Below are positions 54,922-64,000 of a stretch of 64,000 nt of DNA, in pieces. The stretch is from contig DYIY01000013.1 of NCBI GenBank assembly GCA_020723405.1, forward strand, positions 1 to 64,000, written 5' to 3'. The first letter of the stretch is position 1, and the number at the start of each line of letters is the position of its first letter. The position numbers and the translations under genes are program-made. This stretch comes from Thiobacillus denitrificans. Lineage in GTDB: Bacteria; Pseudomonadota; Gammaproteobacteria; Burkholderiales; Thiobacillaceae. The notes under the pieces were generated by a model. That model saw only the letters and a list, made by a program, of their open reading frames with translations. It was not told where the DNA came from and made no database searches.

Positions 54922-55685
54922 AAACCATCACTTCCCGGGACAACCCGGTCTATCGAGATCTCCTGGACCTGGCCACGGCGCGCAAGGTCCGCCGGGAACG
55001 GGGGCAGACCCTGCTGGACGGGCCCCATCTGCTGGAAGCAGCCCTGGCGGCAGGCTTCCGTCCCCAGCGCCTGATCCTCTCGGAATCGGCTGCCACCTCA
55101 TCTCTGGGGGGCTGGCTGGCGCGTTTGCCGGACGTTCCGGCCCTCTGTCTGCCCGACGCCCTGTTTGCCCGGCTGGCTCCGGTGGATTCGCCGGCAGGTC
55201 TGGCCTCGGTCATCGCCCAGCCCCGACCGGCAACGGCCTCCGGCGATTGTGTGGTCCTGCTGGAGAACATCCAGGATCCGGGCAATCTGGGGGCCATCCT
55301 GCGGGTGGCCGCCGCCGCCGGAGCCACCTCGGTGCAGTTGTCGAAGGGCTGTGCCGAAGCCTGGTCACCCAAGTGCCTGCGCGGTGGTCAGGGGGCCCAT
55401 TTCCTCCTGTCCATCCACGAAGGGGTGGATTTGCCGGCCCTGGCCGAGGCCTTTCCCGGCCCGGTCCACGCCGCCAGCCTGGCCGGTACGGCCAGCCTCT
55501 ATGACCTGGACCTGCGCGGACCGGTTGGTTTTGCCTTCGGCAACGAAGGGGCGGGCCTCAGCGATGGGTTATGCGCCCTGGCCCGACCTTTCCGCATTCC
55601 CATGCCGGGGGCGGTGGAGTCCCTCAACGTGGCCACTGCGGCGGCGGTCTGCTTGTTTGAAAGGGTGCGCCAGCGCAGTGCGTGA
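54912..55685 (+). CDS. SpoU/TrmH-family RNA 2'-O-methyltransferase
   Basis: This 257-residue SPOUT enzyme has the N-terminal substrate-binding domain (SRDNPVYRDLLDLATARKVRRERG) and the knotted SAM domain with motifs LLENIQDPGNLGAILRVAAA (motif 1), FAFGNEGAGLSD (motif 2) and IPMPGAVESLNVATAAAVCLFE (motif 3). It resembles rRNA 2'-O-methyltransferases of the TrmH/RlmB branch encoded near ppsA in betaproteobacteria. The start is GTG at 54912. The RNA target is not determinable from sequence. Confidence 0.92.
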   Translation: MSLKTITSRDNPVYRDLLDLATARKVRRERGQTLLDGPHLLEAALAAGFRPQRLILSESAATSSLGGWLARLPDVPALCLPDALFARLAPVDSPAGLASVIAQPRPATASGDCVVLLENIQDPGNLGAILRVAAAAGATSVQLSKGCAEAWSPKCLRGGQGAHFLLSIHEGVDLPALAEAFPGPVHAASLAGTASLYDLDLRGPVGFAFGNEGAGLSDGLCALARPFRIPMPGAVESLNVATAAAVCLFERVRQRSA

Positions 55686-55702
55686 GCGGGAGGTTCCCAG
55701 GC

Positions 55703-56530
55703 TCAGACGACCCGGGGCAGGCCCCCGGGCAGGGAGTGCTTGATGATGGCGGAGATTTCCTCCACCGAGCGGTGGGAGGAATCGACGATGGGAATGCCCT
55801 CGCTGCGCATGAGCAGTTCCGCCTGCTTCAGTTCCTGTTTGCAGGTCTCCAGGGCGGCGTACTTGCTGTTGGGCCGGCGTTCCGAACGAATCTGCATCAG
55901 CCGCTCCGGTGCCAGGGTCAGTCCCCGCAGTTTGGCCCGGTGGGGGTGGAGGATTTTCGGCAGGCCCGGCGTCTCGAAATTCTCCGGGGTGAGGGGGTAG
56001 TTGGCCACGCACAGGCCGTATTGCATGGCCATGTACAGGGAGGTGGGGGTCTTGCCGCTGCGCGACACCCCCACCAGGATCAGGTCGGCCCGCTCGTATT
56101 TTTCCAGGCCCAGGCCGTCGTCGGCGGCCAGGGCGAAGTTCACCGCATCGATGCGGGAACGGTAGGAATTGGGGTCTTCCATGCCGTGGAAGCGGCCCCG
56201 CAGGGGCTCCGGCGGATAGCCGATCTCGCCCACCATCATGCCCAGGAAGTGGCCGTAGATGTCCATTACCAGGCCGCCGCAGCCATCCAGGGCGGCCCGG
56301 GCCCCCGGGTCGGTGAGGGTGGAAAAGACGAAGGGACGGATGGTGGAAGCCTTCCATGCATCGCGAACTTGCTGCGCTGCAAAAATTGCTTTTTCCATTG
56401 AATCAACGAAGGGTAAACTCACCGGCGCGAACGCTTCGTCGGGAAATTGCGAGAGAAGACTCTTGCCGATGATCTCGGCGGTGATGCCTGTGTGGTCGGA
56501 GATGAAGAAGACCGGACGCGCGGGGGTCAT
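55703..56530 (-). CDS. ppsR: PEP synthetase regulatory kinase/pyrophosphorylase
   Basis: PpsR (PSRP, DUF299) inactivates PEP synthetase by ADP-dependent phosphorylation of a threonine and reactivates it by phosphorolysis. The 275-residue protein begins with [20 protein letters not shown] and contains the P-loop [15 protein letters not shown] (about residue 155). Length is normal. It is divergent from its target ppsA, with only 43 bp between the start codons, so shared regulation is likely. Confidence 0.96.
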   Translation of the reverse strand: MTPARPVFFISDHTGITAEIIGKSLLSQFPDEAFAPVSLPFVDSMEKAIFAAQQVRDAWKASTIRPFVFSTLTDPGARAALDGCGGLVMDIYGHFLGMMVGEIGYPPEPLRGRFHGMEDPNSYRSRIDAVNFALAADDGLGLEKYERADLILVGVSRSGKTPTSLYMAMQYGLCVANYPLTPENFETPGLPKILHPHRAKLRGLTLAPERLMQIRSERRPNSKYAALETCKQELKQAELLMRSEGIPIVDSSHRSVEEISAIIKHSLPGGLPRVV

Positions 56531-56573
56531 TGGGGGAAGGGAGCGACGCTCTGGTCAATTTACGAGGATTGAA

Positions 56574-58943
56574 ATGGACTATATCGCGCGCTTTGAAACA
56601 CTGTCCATGCACGACGTGGACAAGGTCGGCGGCAAGAACTCCTCTTTGGGGGAGATGATTCACAACCTGACCGACAAGGGTGTCCGCGTCCCCGGCGGAT
56701 TTGCCACCACGGCCGATGCCTTCCGTGAGTTTTTGTCCCATAACGGACTTGCGGATCGCATTGCCGCCAAGCTGCTGTCGCTGAACATCGACGACACCAT
56801 CGCCCTGGCCGAGGCCGGCCGGGAGATTCGTGGCTGGATGATGGAAGCCCCCCTGCCGGCGGGCCTGGAAGCAGGCATCCGCCACAACCACCGGCTGATG
56901 TGCGCCGAGGCCGGCGAAGACCTGCAATTCGCCGTGCGTTCCTCCGCCACCGCCGAGGACCTGCCCGACGCCTCCTTCGCCGGCCAGCAGGAGACCTACC
57001 TGAACATCCAGGGCGCCGACAACCTCATCGACGCGGTGAAGCGCTGCTTCGCCTCCCTCTACAACGACCGGGCCATCGCCTACCGGGTGCACAGCGGCTT
57101 CGCCCACGAAGTGGTGGCCCTGTCCGCCGGCATCCAGCGCATGGTCCGCTCCGACATGGGCGTGGCCGGCGTCATGTTCACCATCGACACCGAGTCCGGC
57201 TTCCGCGACGTGGTGTTCATCAACGCCGCCTACGGCCTGGGCGAGACCGTGGTGCAGGGCTCCGTGAACCCGGACGAGTACTACGTGCACAAGCCCAAGC
57301 TACGCGAGGGCAAGCGCGCCGTGGTGCGCAAGAAGCTGGGCGAGAAGGCCACCCGCATGGTGTTCGCCAGCGAAGCCGTGGCCGAGCGCTCAACCGTGGT
57401 GGAGGAAGTCCCCCACGGCCTGCGCCACCGCTTCGCCCTGGACGACGACGAGCTGCTGGAACTGGCCCGCTACGCCCTGATCATCGAGGAACACTACGGC
57501 CGGCCCATGGACATCGAATGGGGCCGGGACGGCATCGACGGCAAGCTGTACATCCTGCAAGCCCGTCCCGAGACCGTGAAGTCCCGGGCCGGCAACGTGC
57601 AGACCCGCTACAAGATGCTGGAAAAGGGCCCGGTCATCACCGTGGGCCGCGCCATCGGCAGCAAGATCGGCCAGGGCCCCGCCCGGGTCATCAAGTCCAT
57701 CGACCAGATGCACCACGTGCAGCCCGGCGACGTGCTCATCGCCGACATGACCGACCCGGACTGGGAACCGGTCATGAAGCGGGCCTCCGCCATCGTCACC
57801 AACCGGGGCGGCCGCACCTGCCACGCCGCCATCATCGCCCGGGAAATGGGCGTGCCGGCGGTGGTGGGGGCGGGCAACGCCACCACCACGGTCAAGGACG
57901 GCCAACTGGTCACCGTGTCCTGCGCCGAGGGTGAGGACGGCTACGTCTACGAGGGCCTGCTCCAGTTCGAGAAGAGCGAAGTGGTCATGCAGGCCATGCC
58001 CGAGATCCCGGTCAAGATCATGATGAACGTGGGCAACCCGGAGCAGGCCTTCCACTTCTGCACCCTGCCCCACGAGGGCGTGGGCCTGGCCCGCCTGGAG
58101 TTCATCATCAACAACGCCATCGGCATCCATCCCAACGCGGCCCTGGAATACCGCAAGATGCCCGAGGACGTGAAGGCCGCCATCGACGCCAAGATCCACG
58201 GCTACGGCGACCCGGTGAACTTCTACGTGGAAAAGCTGGTGGAAGGCATCGCCACCATCGCCTGCGCCTTCTGGCCCAAGCGGGTCATCGTGCGCATGTC
58301 CGACTTCAAGTCCAACGAGTACGCCAACCTCATCGGCGGGCCCCAGTACGAGCCCCACGAAGAGAACCCCATGCTGGGCTTCCGGGGCGCCGGCCGCTAC
58401 GCCAGCCCACAGTTCATGCGCGCCTTCCAGTTGGAATGCCGGGCCATCAGCCGGGTCCGCAACGACATGGGCCTGACCAACGTGGAGATCATGCTGCCCT
58501 TCGTGCGCACCCTCCACGACGCCGACGCCGCCCTGGCCGTGCTGCGGGACAACGGCCTGGAGCGGGGCAAGGATGATCTGAAGATCGTCATGATGTGCGA
58601 GATCCCCGCCAACGTGCTGCTGGCCGACGAGTTCCTGCAACGCTTCGACGGCTTCTCCATCGGCTCCAACGACCTCACCCAACTCACCCTGGGCGTGGAC
58701 CGGGACTCCAGTCTGGTGGCAGCCAGCTTCGACGAGCGCAACCCGGCGGTGAAGAAGCTGCTCTCCGAAGCCATCGCCGCCTGCAAGCGCAACGGCAAGT
58801 ACGTGGGCATCTGCGGCCAGGGGCCCTCCGACCATCCGGATCTGGCCGACTGGCTGGTGGAACAGGGCATCGACTCCATGTCCCTCAACCCGGACACGGT
58901 GGTGAGCACCTGGATGCGCCTGGCCAGCCGCGCCAAGCAGTAA
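56574..58943 (+). CDS. ppsA: Phosphoenolpyruvate synthase
   Basis: PpsA converts pyruvate and ATP to PEP, AMP and phosphate for gluconeogenesis. At 789 residues it is full length: an ATP-grasp domain ([32 protein letters not shown]), the swivelling phosphohistidine domain with H417 in [13 protein letters not shown], and the PEP-binding barrel with [16 protein letters not shown] and catalytic cysteine in [13 protein letters not shown] holds the regulatory threonine (T415) targeted by PpsR. The start at 56574 has GAGG 7 bp upstream. A strong terminator follows. Confidence 0.98.
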   Translation: MDYIARFETLSMHDVDKVGGKNSSLGEMIHNLTDKGVRVPGGFATTADAFREFLSHNGLADRIAAKLLSLNIDDTIALAEAGREIRGWMMEAPLPAGLEAGIRHNHRLMCAEAGEDLQFAVRSSATAEDLPDASFAGQQETYLNIQGADNLIDAVKRCFASLYNDRAIAYRVHSGFAHEVVALSAGIQRMVRSDMGVAGVMFTIDTESGFRDVVFINAAYGLGETVVQGSVNPDEYYVHKPKLREGKRAVVRKKLGEKATRMVFASEAVAERSTVVEEVPHGLRHRFALDDDELLELARYALIIEEHYGRPMDIEWGRDGIDGKLYILQARPETVKSRAGNVQTRYKMLEKGPVITVGRAIGSKIGQGPARVIKSIDQMHHVQPGDVLIADMTDPDWEPVMKRASAIVTNRGGRTCHAAIIAREMGVPAVVGAGNATTTVKDGQLVTVSCAEGEDGYVYEGLLQFEKSEVVMQAMPEIPVKIMMNVGNPEQAFHFCTLPHEGVGLARLEFIINNAIGIHPNAALEYRKMPEDVKAAIDAKIHGYGDPVNFYVEKLVEGIATIACAFWPKRVIVRMSDFKSNEYANLIGGPQYEPHEENPMLGFRGAGRYASPQFMRAFQLECRAISRVRNDMGLTNVEIMLPFVRTLHDADAALAVLRDNGLERGKDDLKIVMMCEIPANVLLADEFLQRFDGFSIGSNDLTQLTLGVDRDSSLVAASFDERNPAVKKLLSEAIAACKRNGKYVGICGQGPSDHPDLADWLVEQGIDSMSLNPDTVVSTWMRLASRAKQ

Positions 58944-59017
58944 GCGCGCATTGCACCGGCTAGGCCCGGAAGAAAGCCCGGCGACGCCCAAGGCGTTTGA
59001 ACGAGGGTGTTGAAACG

Positions 59018-59045
59018 AAAGGGGCGCTGGCGACAGCGCCCCTTT
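59018..59045 (+). terminator. Terminator downstream of ppsA
   Basis: aaaggggcgctg (59018-59029) and cagcgcccctt t (59034-59045) form a perfect 12-bp stem closed by a GCGA tetraloop, 75 bp after the ppsA stop. The stem ends in T's but lacks a long T run. Its A-tract on the opposite side would allow bidirectional use. Confidence 0.75.
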
Positions 59046-59113
59046 CCATTGGGTCGTCACGCCGGCGCCTGCCGGTATCCAAAGCGGGAAGGCAAGGCAT
59101 CGCTGGGTGGGTT

Positions 59114-59148
59114 CTCCCCCCTTTGCAAAAGGGGGGTGGGGGGGATTT
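59114..59148 (-). repeat. C-run/G-run palindromic repeat, copy 2
   Basis: ctccccccctttgcaaaaggggggtggggggattt is the inverted-orientation form of the copy at 4701-4736. Confidence 0.85.
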
Positions 59149-59192
59149 GCTTTTGGTCTTGCCCAAGCGTGATGGATTGGCTGAGGTTGTAG

Positions 59193-59260
59193 GCCGGGAG
59201 GCGCCCGGCGGCGCGTGACTTTCTTTGCTCGTGCAAAGAAAGTCACCAAAGAAAGCACGC
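59193..59260 (+). repeat. Left arm of a 68-bp inverted repeat
   Basis: This arm begins gccgggaggcgcccggcgg and includes the internal palindrome actttctttg-ctcgtg-caaagaaagt. It is the reverse complement of 59630-59697 with three mismatches in 68 bases. Confidence 0.9.
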
Positions 59261-59629
59261 CCCACGTCGCCGCCCTTCGGGTTCCCTCGCCTGGGGAAAG
59301 GGCTGGGGCGGCTGCGTAACTCGCCCCGGCTGCGCCGGGACTCAAACATACTCGCCGAAAGCCCCCCAGCCCTTTCCCCAGACTCGGCGGCGCCAAGGGG
59401 ACCCAAAAATCCAAACCCCCAGAATGCGCAGCCCTGTGGCCTAGGGAGACCTTTGCAAAGCACAAGACCCTTCGCATCCCACCGCTTTTCCCCCCTTCTG
59501 CCGCCGCCGGCCGGTGGCCAGCGGCGAGGGGGCCTTCGGCGAGCGCTGTCTGAGCCCCGGCATGGCCGGGGCGAGTTTGCGAGCCGCCCTCGGCGCTGGT
59601 CGCCGGCCGGGGATTTCGGCGGAAGCAGG

Positions 59630-59697
59630 GCGTGTTTTCTTTGGTTACTTTCTTTGCACGAGCAAAGAAAGTGACGCGCCGCCGGGCGCCTCCCGGC
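59630..59697 (-). repeat. Right arm of a 68-bp inverted repeat
   Basis: This arm is the counterpart of 59193-59260. The arms enclose 369 bp with no credible gene. The outer ends are the GC-rich parts, as in a transposable element with hairpin-forming ends. Confidence 0.9.
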
Positions 59698-59742
59698 TAA
59701 CGAACCTGGCCTTACGCGACGGGCCTCGCCTAGACCAAAAGC

Positions 59743-59778
59743 AAATCCCCCCCAGCCCCCCTTTTTCAAAGGGGGGAG
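59743..59778 (+). repeat. C-run/G-run palindromic repeat, copy 3
   Basis: aaatccccccc-agcccccctttttcaaaggggggag has the same orientation as copy 1 and lies 45 bp after the right 68-bp arm. Confidence 0.85.
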
Positions 59779-60001
59779 TCCCCCAACGATGGTCAGGCAG
59801 ATGGCCCACGGAGACCTCTGCAAAGCGCATGACTCTGTGCACTCGCGCCGCGTTGCTTTCCTTTTGCTGCCGCCGGGCGCGCCCCGGCCAATGCCAGCCG
59901 CCTTAGGTGATCCCGGTCGACCCACGCCGGTCCGACCGGATCCATTGCCGATCTCGGTTCAACACCCTTTCAGCCCCGCGAAACTTCCAGACCGGCATTG
60001 A

Positions 60002-63000
60002 TCACGTCCGCCCCCGTGCCGGCGCCAGCCGATCCAGATACAGATAGATCACCGGCGTCAGGTACAGCGTCAGGAACTGGGACACCACCAGGCCGCCCAC
60101 CACGGCCAGGCCCAGGGGCTGGCGGATCTCGGCGCCGGCGCCCCAGCCGATGGCGATGGGCAGGGTGCCGGCCAGGGCCGCCAGGGTGGTCATCATGATG
60201 GGGCGGAAGCGGATGCTGCACGCTTCCAGGATGGCCTCCCGGGCCGCCAGGCCGTCCCGGCGCTGCCGGGCCAGGGCGAAGTCGATCATCATGATGGCGT
60301 TCTTCTTGACGATGCCGATGAGCATGATCACCCCCACGAAGGCGTAGAGGGACAGGTCCGTCTCGAACAGGGTGAGGGTGAGCAGGGCCCCCAGGCCGGC
60401 GGAGGGCAGGCCGGACAGGATGGTCAGCGGGTGGATGAAGCTCTCGTAGAGGATGCCCAGCACCAGGTAGACCACCAGCACGGCGATGAGCAGCAGCAGG
60501 CCCAGGCCCTTCTGGGCCTCGGCGAAGGCCTGGGCGGTGCCCTGGAGGCTGGTCTGCAATGACGCGGGGATGCGCAGTTCCGCCTCCAGGGCCTTGAGCC
60601 GCGCCACGGCTTCACCCAGGGAGACGCCCGGTTGCAGGTTGAAGGACAGGGTCACCGAAGGCAGTTGGCCCACGTGGTTCACCGTGAGGGCCTGGCTGCC
60701 CCGGGTGATCTGGGCAACGGCGGCCAGGGGCACCAGTTCGCCGCTGTTGGCGCGCACGTGCAGGCGGGAGAGGATGGCCGGGTCCGCCTGGAATTCGGGG
60801 GCCAGTTCCAGGATCACCTGATACTGGTTGGTGGCGCCGTAGATGGTGGAAATCTGCCGGGCCGAGAAGGCGCTTTGCAGGGTGTCTTCCACCTGGGCGA
60901 AATCCAGGCCCAGGGCCGCCAGTTTGTCCCGATCCACGTTCAGGCCCATGACCGGGCTCTTGTTGTTCAGGTTGCTGTTCACGTCCAGAAAGCCCGGCAG
61001 CTTGCGCATGCGGGCCAGCAGGGTGTCGGTCCAGGCGTAGAGCTCCTCCAGGTCCGTGTCCTGGAGGGTGTACTGGTACTGGCCCGAGGAGATCTGGCCG
61101 CCCAGACGGATGGGGGGCGGATTCTGCAAGGACACCTTGATGCCCGGCACCGCGGCCAGCTTGGGCCGCAGGGCCTGGATGATCTCGTCGGGCGTGCTGG
61201 TGCGCGGCTGGTCCGTGCCATGGGTAGGCTTGAGCTTGAACAGCAGGATGCCGGTGTTGGGGGTGATGCGGGATCCGCCCGAGCCCACCACCGACATGAA
61301 TGTTTCGATGTCCGGATTCCGGGCGGCGATGGCGGCCACGGCCCGTTGCCGTTCCACCATGCTGGCGAAGGAGGCATCCGGCGCGCCTTCGGTGTAGCCG
61401 ATGATCTGGCCCTGGTCGCCGCTGGGCAGGAAGTCCTTGGGGATCACGTTATAGAGGTGGACGCTCCAGGCCGCCGTGCCCAGGAACACCAGGAACACCC
61501 AGAAACTGTGTTCCACCGCCCAGTGGAGGCTGGCCCGGTAGCCCGCCAGCAGGGCGTCGAAGGCGCGCTCGAAGAGCCGGTAGAAGAAGCCGTGGCGAGC
61601 CTGGCGCTCGTCGCGCAGGTAGCGGCTGGCCAGCATGGGGGTCAAGGTCAGGGAGACGAAGCCCGACACCAGGATGGCGGCGCTGATGGTCACGGCCAGT
61701 TCGTGGAGCAGGCGGCCGATGATGCCGCCCATGAACATGACCGGGATGAACACCGCCACCAGGGACAGGGTCATGGACAGGATGGTGAAGCCGATCTCCC
61801 GGGACCCCTTGATGGCCGCATCGAAGGGCTTCTCCCCCTTCTCCACATGGCGGGAAATGTTCTCCAGCATGACGATGGCGTCGTCCACCACGAAGCCCAC
61901 CGACAGGGTCAGGGCCAGCAGGGACAGGTTGTCCAGGCTGAAGCCGAAGGCGTACATGATGGCGAAGGTGCCCACCACCGAGAGGGGCAGGGCCAGGGCG
62001 GGAATCAGAGTGGCTGACAGGTTGCGCAGGAAGAGCAGGATCACCAGGATCACCAGGCAACCGGCCAGGATCAGGGTGAACTGCACGTCGTGGACCGAAT
62101 CCCGGATGGTGACGCTGCGGTCGTAGAACACCTTCAGCTCGATGGAGGCCGGCAGCTTCTCCTGGAAGCTGGGCAGCACGGCCTTGATGGCTTCCACCGT
62201 GGCGATGGTGTTGGCCCCGGGCTGGCGCTGGATGGCCAGGATGATGGAGCGGGCCTGGCGGTCCCCGTCCACCAGCCAGTTGGCCCGCTTGTTGTCTTCC
62301 ACGCTGTCGTGGACCGCCGCCACGTCTTCCAGGCGCACCGGCGCCCCGTTGCGCCAGGCCACCACCAGGGGCCGGTAGGCGGCGGCGTCGTCCAGTTGTC
62401 CGTTGTCGCGCAGGGCGAAGGCCTGGCGTTCGCCTTCCAGGCTGCCGATGGGCTGGTTCACGTTGGCCGCGCTGACCGCCTGGCGCAGTTCGTCCAGCCC
62501 CAGGCCCCGGGCGGCCAGGCGATCCGGGTCGGCATGGATGCGCACGGCGTATTTCTGGGCCCCGTAGATGAGCACCTGGGCTACGCCGGGAATGGTGGAG
62601 ATACGCTGGGCCAACTGGTTCTCGGCGTATTCGTTGACCGTCTGCAGGGGCAGGGTGGGGGACAGCATGGCCAGGTAGAAGATGGGCATGTCCGCCGGAT
62701 TCACCTTGCGCAGGGTGGGCGGCGAGGGCATGGCCGTGGGCAGCTTGCGGGCTGCCGCCGCGATGGCTGCCTGCACGTCCTGGGCGGCGGCGTCGATGTC
62801 CCGGTCCAGGGCGAACTGGAGGGTGATGGACGTGGCCCCCCGGGCGCTGGTGGAACTCATGTTGTCCAGGCCGGCGATGGTGGAGAACTGGGCCTCCAGG
62901 GGGGTGGCCACCGAGGCCGCCATGGTTTCCGGCGAGGCGCCCGGCAGGTTGGCGTTCACCGAGATGGTGGGGAAGTCCACGCTGGGCAGTTCCGACACCG

Positions 63001-63097
63001 GCAGGGCCCGGTAGGCGATGACGCCGAAGATGAGCAAGGCCGCCATGAGCAGCGTGGTCATCACCGGGCGGCGGATGCAGAGTTCGGAGAGGTGCAT
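60002..63097 (-). CDS. MdtB/MuxB-type RND efflux transporter
   Basis: This 1031-residue RND permease has 12 membrane helices and two large periplasmic loops. The N-terminus (LCIRRPVMTTLLMAALLIFG) and the 1031-residue length fit the MdtBC/MuxBC branch, whose members often work as heteromultimers. Proton-relay residues are present (VGFVVDDAIVMLENISRH and KKNAIMMIDFAL). Only one permease is in the window; a second could lie outside it, but the gene at the downstream side is ppsA. It is preceded by its adaptor gene after a 304-bp gap containing two palindromic repeats. The substrate is unknown. Confidence 0.95.
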   Translation of the reverse strand: MHLSELCIRRPVMTTLLMAALLIFGVIAYRALPVSELPSVDFPTISVNANLPGASPETMAASVATPLEAQFSTIAGLDNMSSTSARGATSITLQFALDRDIDAAAQDVQAAIAAAARKLPTAMPSPPTLRKVNPADMPIFYLAMLSPTLPLQTVNEYAENQLAQRISTIPGVAQVLIYGAQKYAVRIHADPDRLAARGLGLDELRQAVSAANVNQPIGSLEGERQAFALRDNGQLDDAAAYRPLVVAWRNGAPVRLEDVAAVHDSVEDNKRANWLVDGDRQARSIILAIQRQPGANTIATVEAIKAVLPSFQEKLPASIELKVFYDRSVTIRDSVHDVQFTLILAGCLVILVILLFLRNLSATLIPALALPLSVVGTFAIMYAFGFSLDNLSLLALTLSVGFVVDDAIVMLENISRHVEKGEKPFDAAIKGSREIGFTILSMTLSLVAVFIPVMFMGGIIGRLLHELAVTISAAILVSGFVSLTLTPMLASRYLRDERQARHGFFYRLFERAFDALLAGYRASLHWAVEHSFWVFLVFLGTAAWSVHLYNVIPKDFLPSGDQGQIIGYTEGAPDASFASMVERQRAVAAIAARNPDIETFMSVVGSGGSRITPNTGILLFKLKPTHGTDQPRTSTPDEIIQALRPKLAAVPGIKVSLQNPPPIRLGGQISSGQYQYTLQDTDLEELYAWTDTLLARMRKLPGFLDVNSNLNNKSPVMGLNVDRDKLAALGLDFAQVEDTLQSAFSARQISTIYGATNQYQVILELAPEFQADPAILSRLHVRANSGELVPLAAVAQITRGSQALTVNHVGQLPSVTLSFNLQPGVSLGEAVARLKALEAELRIPASLQTSLQGTAQAFAEAQKGLGLLLLIAVLVVYLVLGILYESFIHPLTILSGLPSAGLGALLTLTLFETDLSLYAFVGVIMLIGIVKKNAIMMIDFALARQRRDGLAAREAILEACSIRFRPIMMTTLAALAGTLPIAIGWGAGAEIRQPLGLAVVGGLVVSQFLTLYLTPVIYLYLDRLAPARGRT

Positions 63098-63183
63098 GGG
63101 GCGGGTCAGGGCGTGGGCGGTTCAGGCCATGGATGGGGGTATGGCGCTGTTGGAGGGACGGGTGGCCGCCCGTGCGGGCCTGA

Positions 63184-63219
63184 AAATCCCCCCCGGCCCC
63201 CCTTTTTCAAAGGGGGGAG
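63184..63219 (+). repeat. C-run/G-run palindromic repeat, copy 4
   Basis: aaatccccccccggccccccttttt-caaaggggggag lies in the spacer between the adaptor and permease genes. The rest of the 63098-63401 spacer shows no gene. Confidence 0.85.
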
Positions 63220-63268
63220 TACGGAGGGCAGCCCGGGGGTGACCGGGGATGCGTCCCGTGGAACCCGG

Positions 63269-63306
63269 TTTTCCCCCCTTTGGAAAAGGGGGGCCAGGGG
63301 GGATTT
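63269..63306 (-). repeat. C-run/G-run palindromic repeat, copy 5
   Basis: This copy is in opposite orientation to copy 4, 50 bp further on. The two together could form a larger stem-loop in the RND operon mRNA. Confidence 0.85.
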
Positions 63307-63401
63307 CTCCGCCTGTCCCTTCTCCACCAGCCCTGGACAAGGCCCAGCGCTCCCCGCCGCCGAGGTGCCTACGCCTGCTTTCCCCGATCATCCCCACGCC
63401 C

Positions 63402-64000
63402 TCACGGTTTCCCGCCCTGGCCATCGCCCGGTTCCTTCACCTTCACCTTGGCGCCGGGAAACAGGCGCGAGTGCCCGTCCACCACTACGGTCTCGCCCAC
63501 TGCCAGGCCCCGGGCGATGGCGGCCCGGCTGCTGCGCACCGTGCTCAGGCTGACCGGGCGCACCGCGGCATCGCCGTCCGCCGTGACCACGTAGACGAAG
63601 CTGCCCTTGGGCCCCTGTTGCACGGCTTCGGCGGGCACGGTGACGGCGTCTTTCAGGGTGTCCAGCACCAGGCGCACGTCCAGGAACTGGCCGGGCACCA
63701 GGGCCTCGTCCGGGTTGGCCAGTTCCGCCTTCATGGCCAGGGTGCCGGTGGCGGAGGCCACGGCGTGGTCCACGAAGCGGGGCTCGGCCCGCTGGCCGGG
63801 GCCGCTCCCCGGCGGGGCCACTTCCACGGCCAGGCGCCGGGCCGCCAGGGCGGCCCGCAGGGCGGGGAGCTGGCCTTCCGGCACGGCGAAGTTCACGTAG
63901 AGGGGACGGATGCGGCTCACCGTGGCCAGTTCCGTGTCGTTGACCTTCACCGCCGTGCCCGGGTGCACCAGGCGGGTGCCCACCAGGCCGGCGAAGGGGG
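63402..64000 (-). CDS. RND efflux periplasmic adaptor (MdtA-like), 5' part outside window
   Basis: About 199 C-terminal residues of a membrane-fusion protein are visible; the reading frame is open to the window end, so the gene starts beyond 64000. The visible part has the beta-barrel domain (VNDTELATVSRIRPLYVNFAVPEGQ), the membrane-proximal domain (TVPAEAVQQGPKGSFVYVV) and a short Lys/Gly-rich tail. MRPLYV-type wording and PEGQLPALR are typical of MdtA/MuxA. The internal GTG at 63983 is not the real start. It should be in one operon with the permease. Confidence 0.93.
   Translation of the reverse strand, partial: PFAGLVGTRLVHPGTAVKVNDTELATVSRIRPLYVNFAVPEGQLPALRAALAARRLAVEVAPPGSGPGQRAEPRFVDHAVASATGTLAMKAELANPDEALVPGQFLDVRLVLDTLKDAVTVPAEAVQQGPKGSFVYVVTADGDAAVRPVSLSTVRSSRAAIARGLAVGETVVVDGHSRLFPGAKVKVKEPGDGQGGKP

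Larger units (their letters stand above)
58944..60001. other. Repeat-rich non-coding region
   Basis: This 1058-bp stretch has no credible gene: the open frames in it are Pro/Arg/Gly-rich and coincide with repeats. It contains the ppsA terminator, two copies of the C-run/G-run palindrome, a 68-bp inverted-repeat pair, and a duplicated block (ggagacctttgcaaagcac near 59447 and ggagacctctgcaaagcgc near 59810). It looks like an accumulation site for small repeated elements. Confidence 0.8.

Noticed and set aside
57390-59477. 695-codon minus-strand frame opposite ppsA
   Set aside because: It overlaps almost all of ppsA in antisense and continues into repeats; it shows no recognisable domain.
59225-59674. 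149-codon plus-strand frame rich in Pro, Arg and Ser
   Set aside because: It runs across both repeat arms and low-complexity GC sequence, has no ribosome site, and its composition is that of translated repeats.

Overview
The window is a GC-rich (roughly two-thirds G+C by eye) stretch of Gram-negative chromosome. The gene content and order suggest a betaproteobacterium near Rhodocyclales/Nitrosomonadales: an rnfABCDGE-nth operon, a smpB / ratA-rnfH / guaB-guaA neighbourhood, a divergent ppsR/ppsA pair next to a SpoU-type methyltransferase, a dapE-prmB pair and Fe-SOD. The lineage is inferred from synteny; no rRNA gene is present. I see no tRNA, rRNA or CRISPR array.

Layout. (1) 1-8 kb, minus strand: the Rnf ion-pumping NADH:ferredoxin oxidoreductase operon running into nth, a FIST sensor gene and a DUF1841 gene. 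(2) 8-12.7 kb: a periplasmic solute-binding protein coupled to a large PAS-GGDEF-EAL-CZB c-di-GMP protein, followed by a small terminal-inverted-repeat element. (3) 13-18.4 kb: a YbaK deacylase, a nitroreductase and a compact minus-strand operon of three respiratory cytochromes (SHP-type DUF1924 protein, diheme cytochrome c, cytochrome b561) with a QseBC-like two-component system. Four half-sites spaced 11 bp apart lie just upstream of it. (4) 18.8-35.7 kb: mainly housekeeping genes (HAF-repeat autotransporter, orphan SoxY, dtd, sodB, CmpX-like channel, prmB, dapE, ispF, mnmH, smpB, ratA-rnfH, guaB, guaA). A four-helix-bundle gene cassette lies between guaB and guaA.

(5) 35.75-49.2 kb: a genomic island inserted at the 3' end of guaA. 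It is bounded by an exact 15-bp direct repeat of the last guaA codons (35735-35749 and 49183-49197). It carries an IS3-family insertion, fragments of other genes, a two-component system with a MipA-like porin, a complete tripartite RND efflux pump, an MlaA/VacJ lipoprotein and a TacA-TacT toxin-antitoxin pair. No integrase is recognisable. Putative response-regulator sites (GTAAG-N6-GTAAG) sit before mipA, before the RND operon (degenerate) and before the mlaA-like gene, so the cluster looks like one regulon. A decayed copy of part of the antitoxin gene lies on the other side of the cargo, in direct orientation.

(6) 49.3-64 kb: a glycosyltransferase-like gene, a second copy of the small inverted-repeat element, a secreted HEFGH protein, an EF-G-like GTPase, a candidate C-rich small RNA, a GYF/pentapeptide protein with an RNA methyltransferase, ppsR/ppsA, a 1-kb repeat-rich non-coding region, and an MdtABC-type RND pump whose adaptor gene runs off the window end. 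Five copies of a C-run/G-run palindrome are scattered through intergenic gaps.
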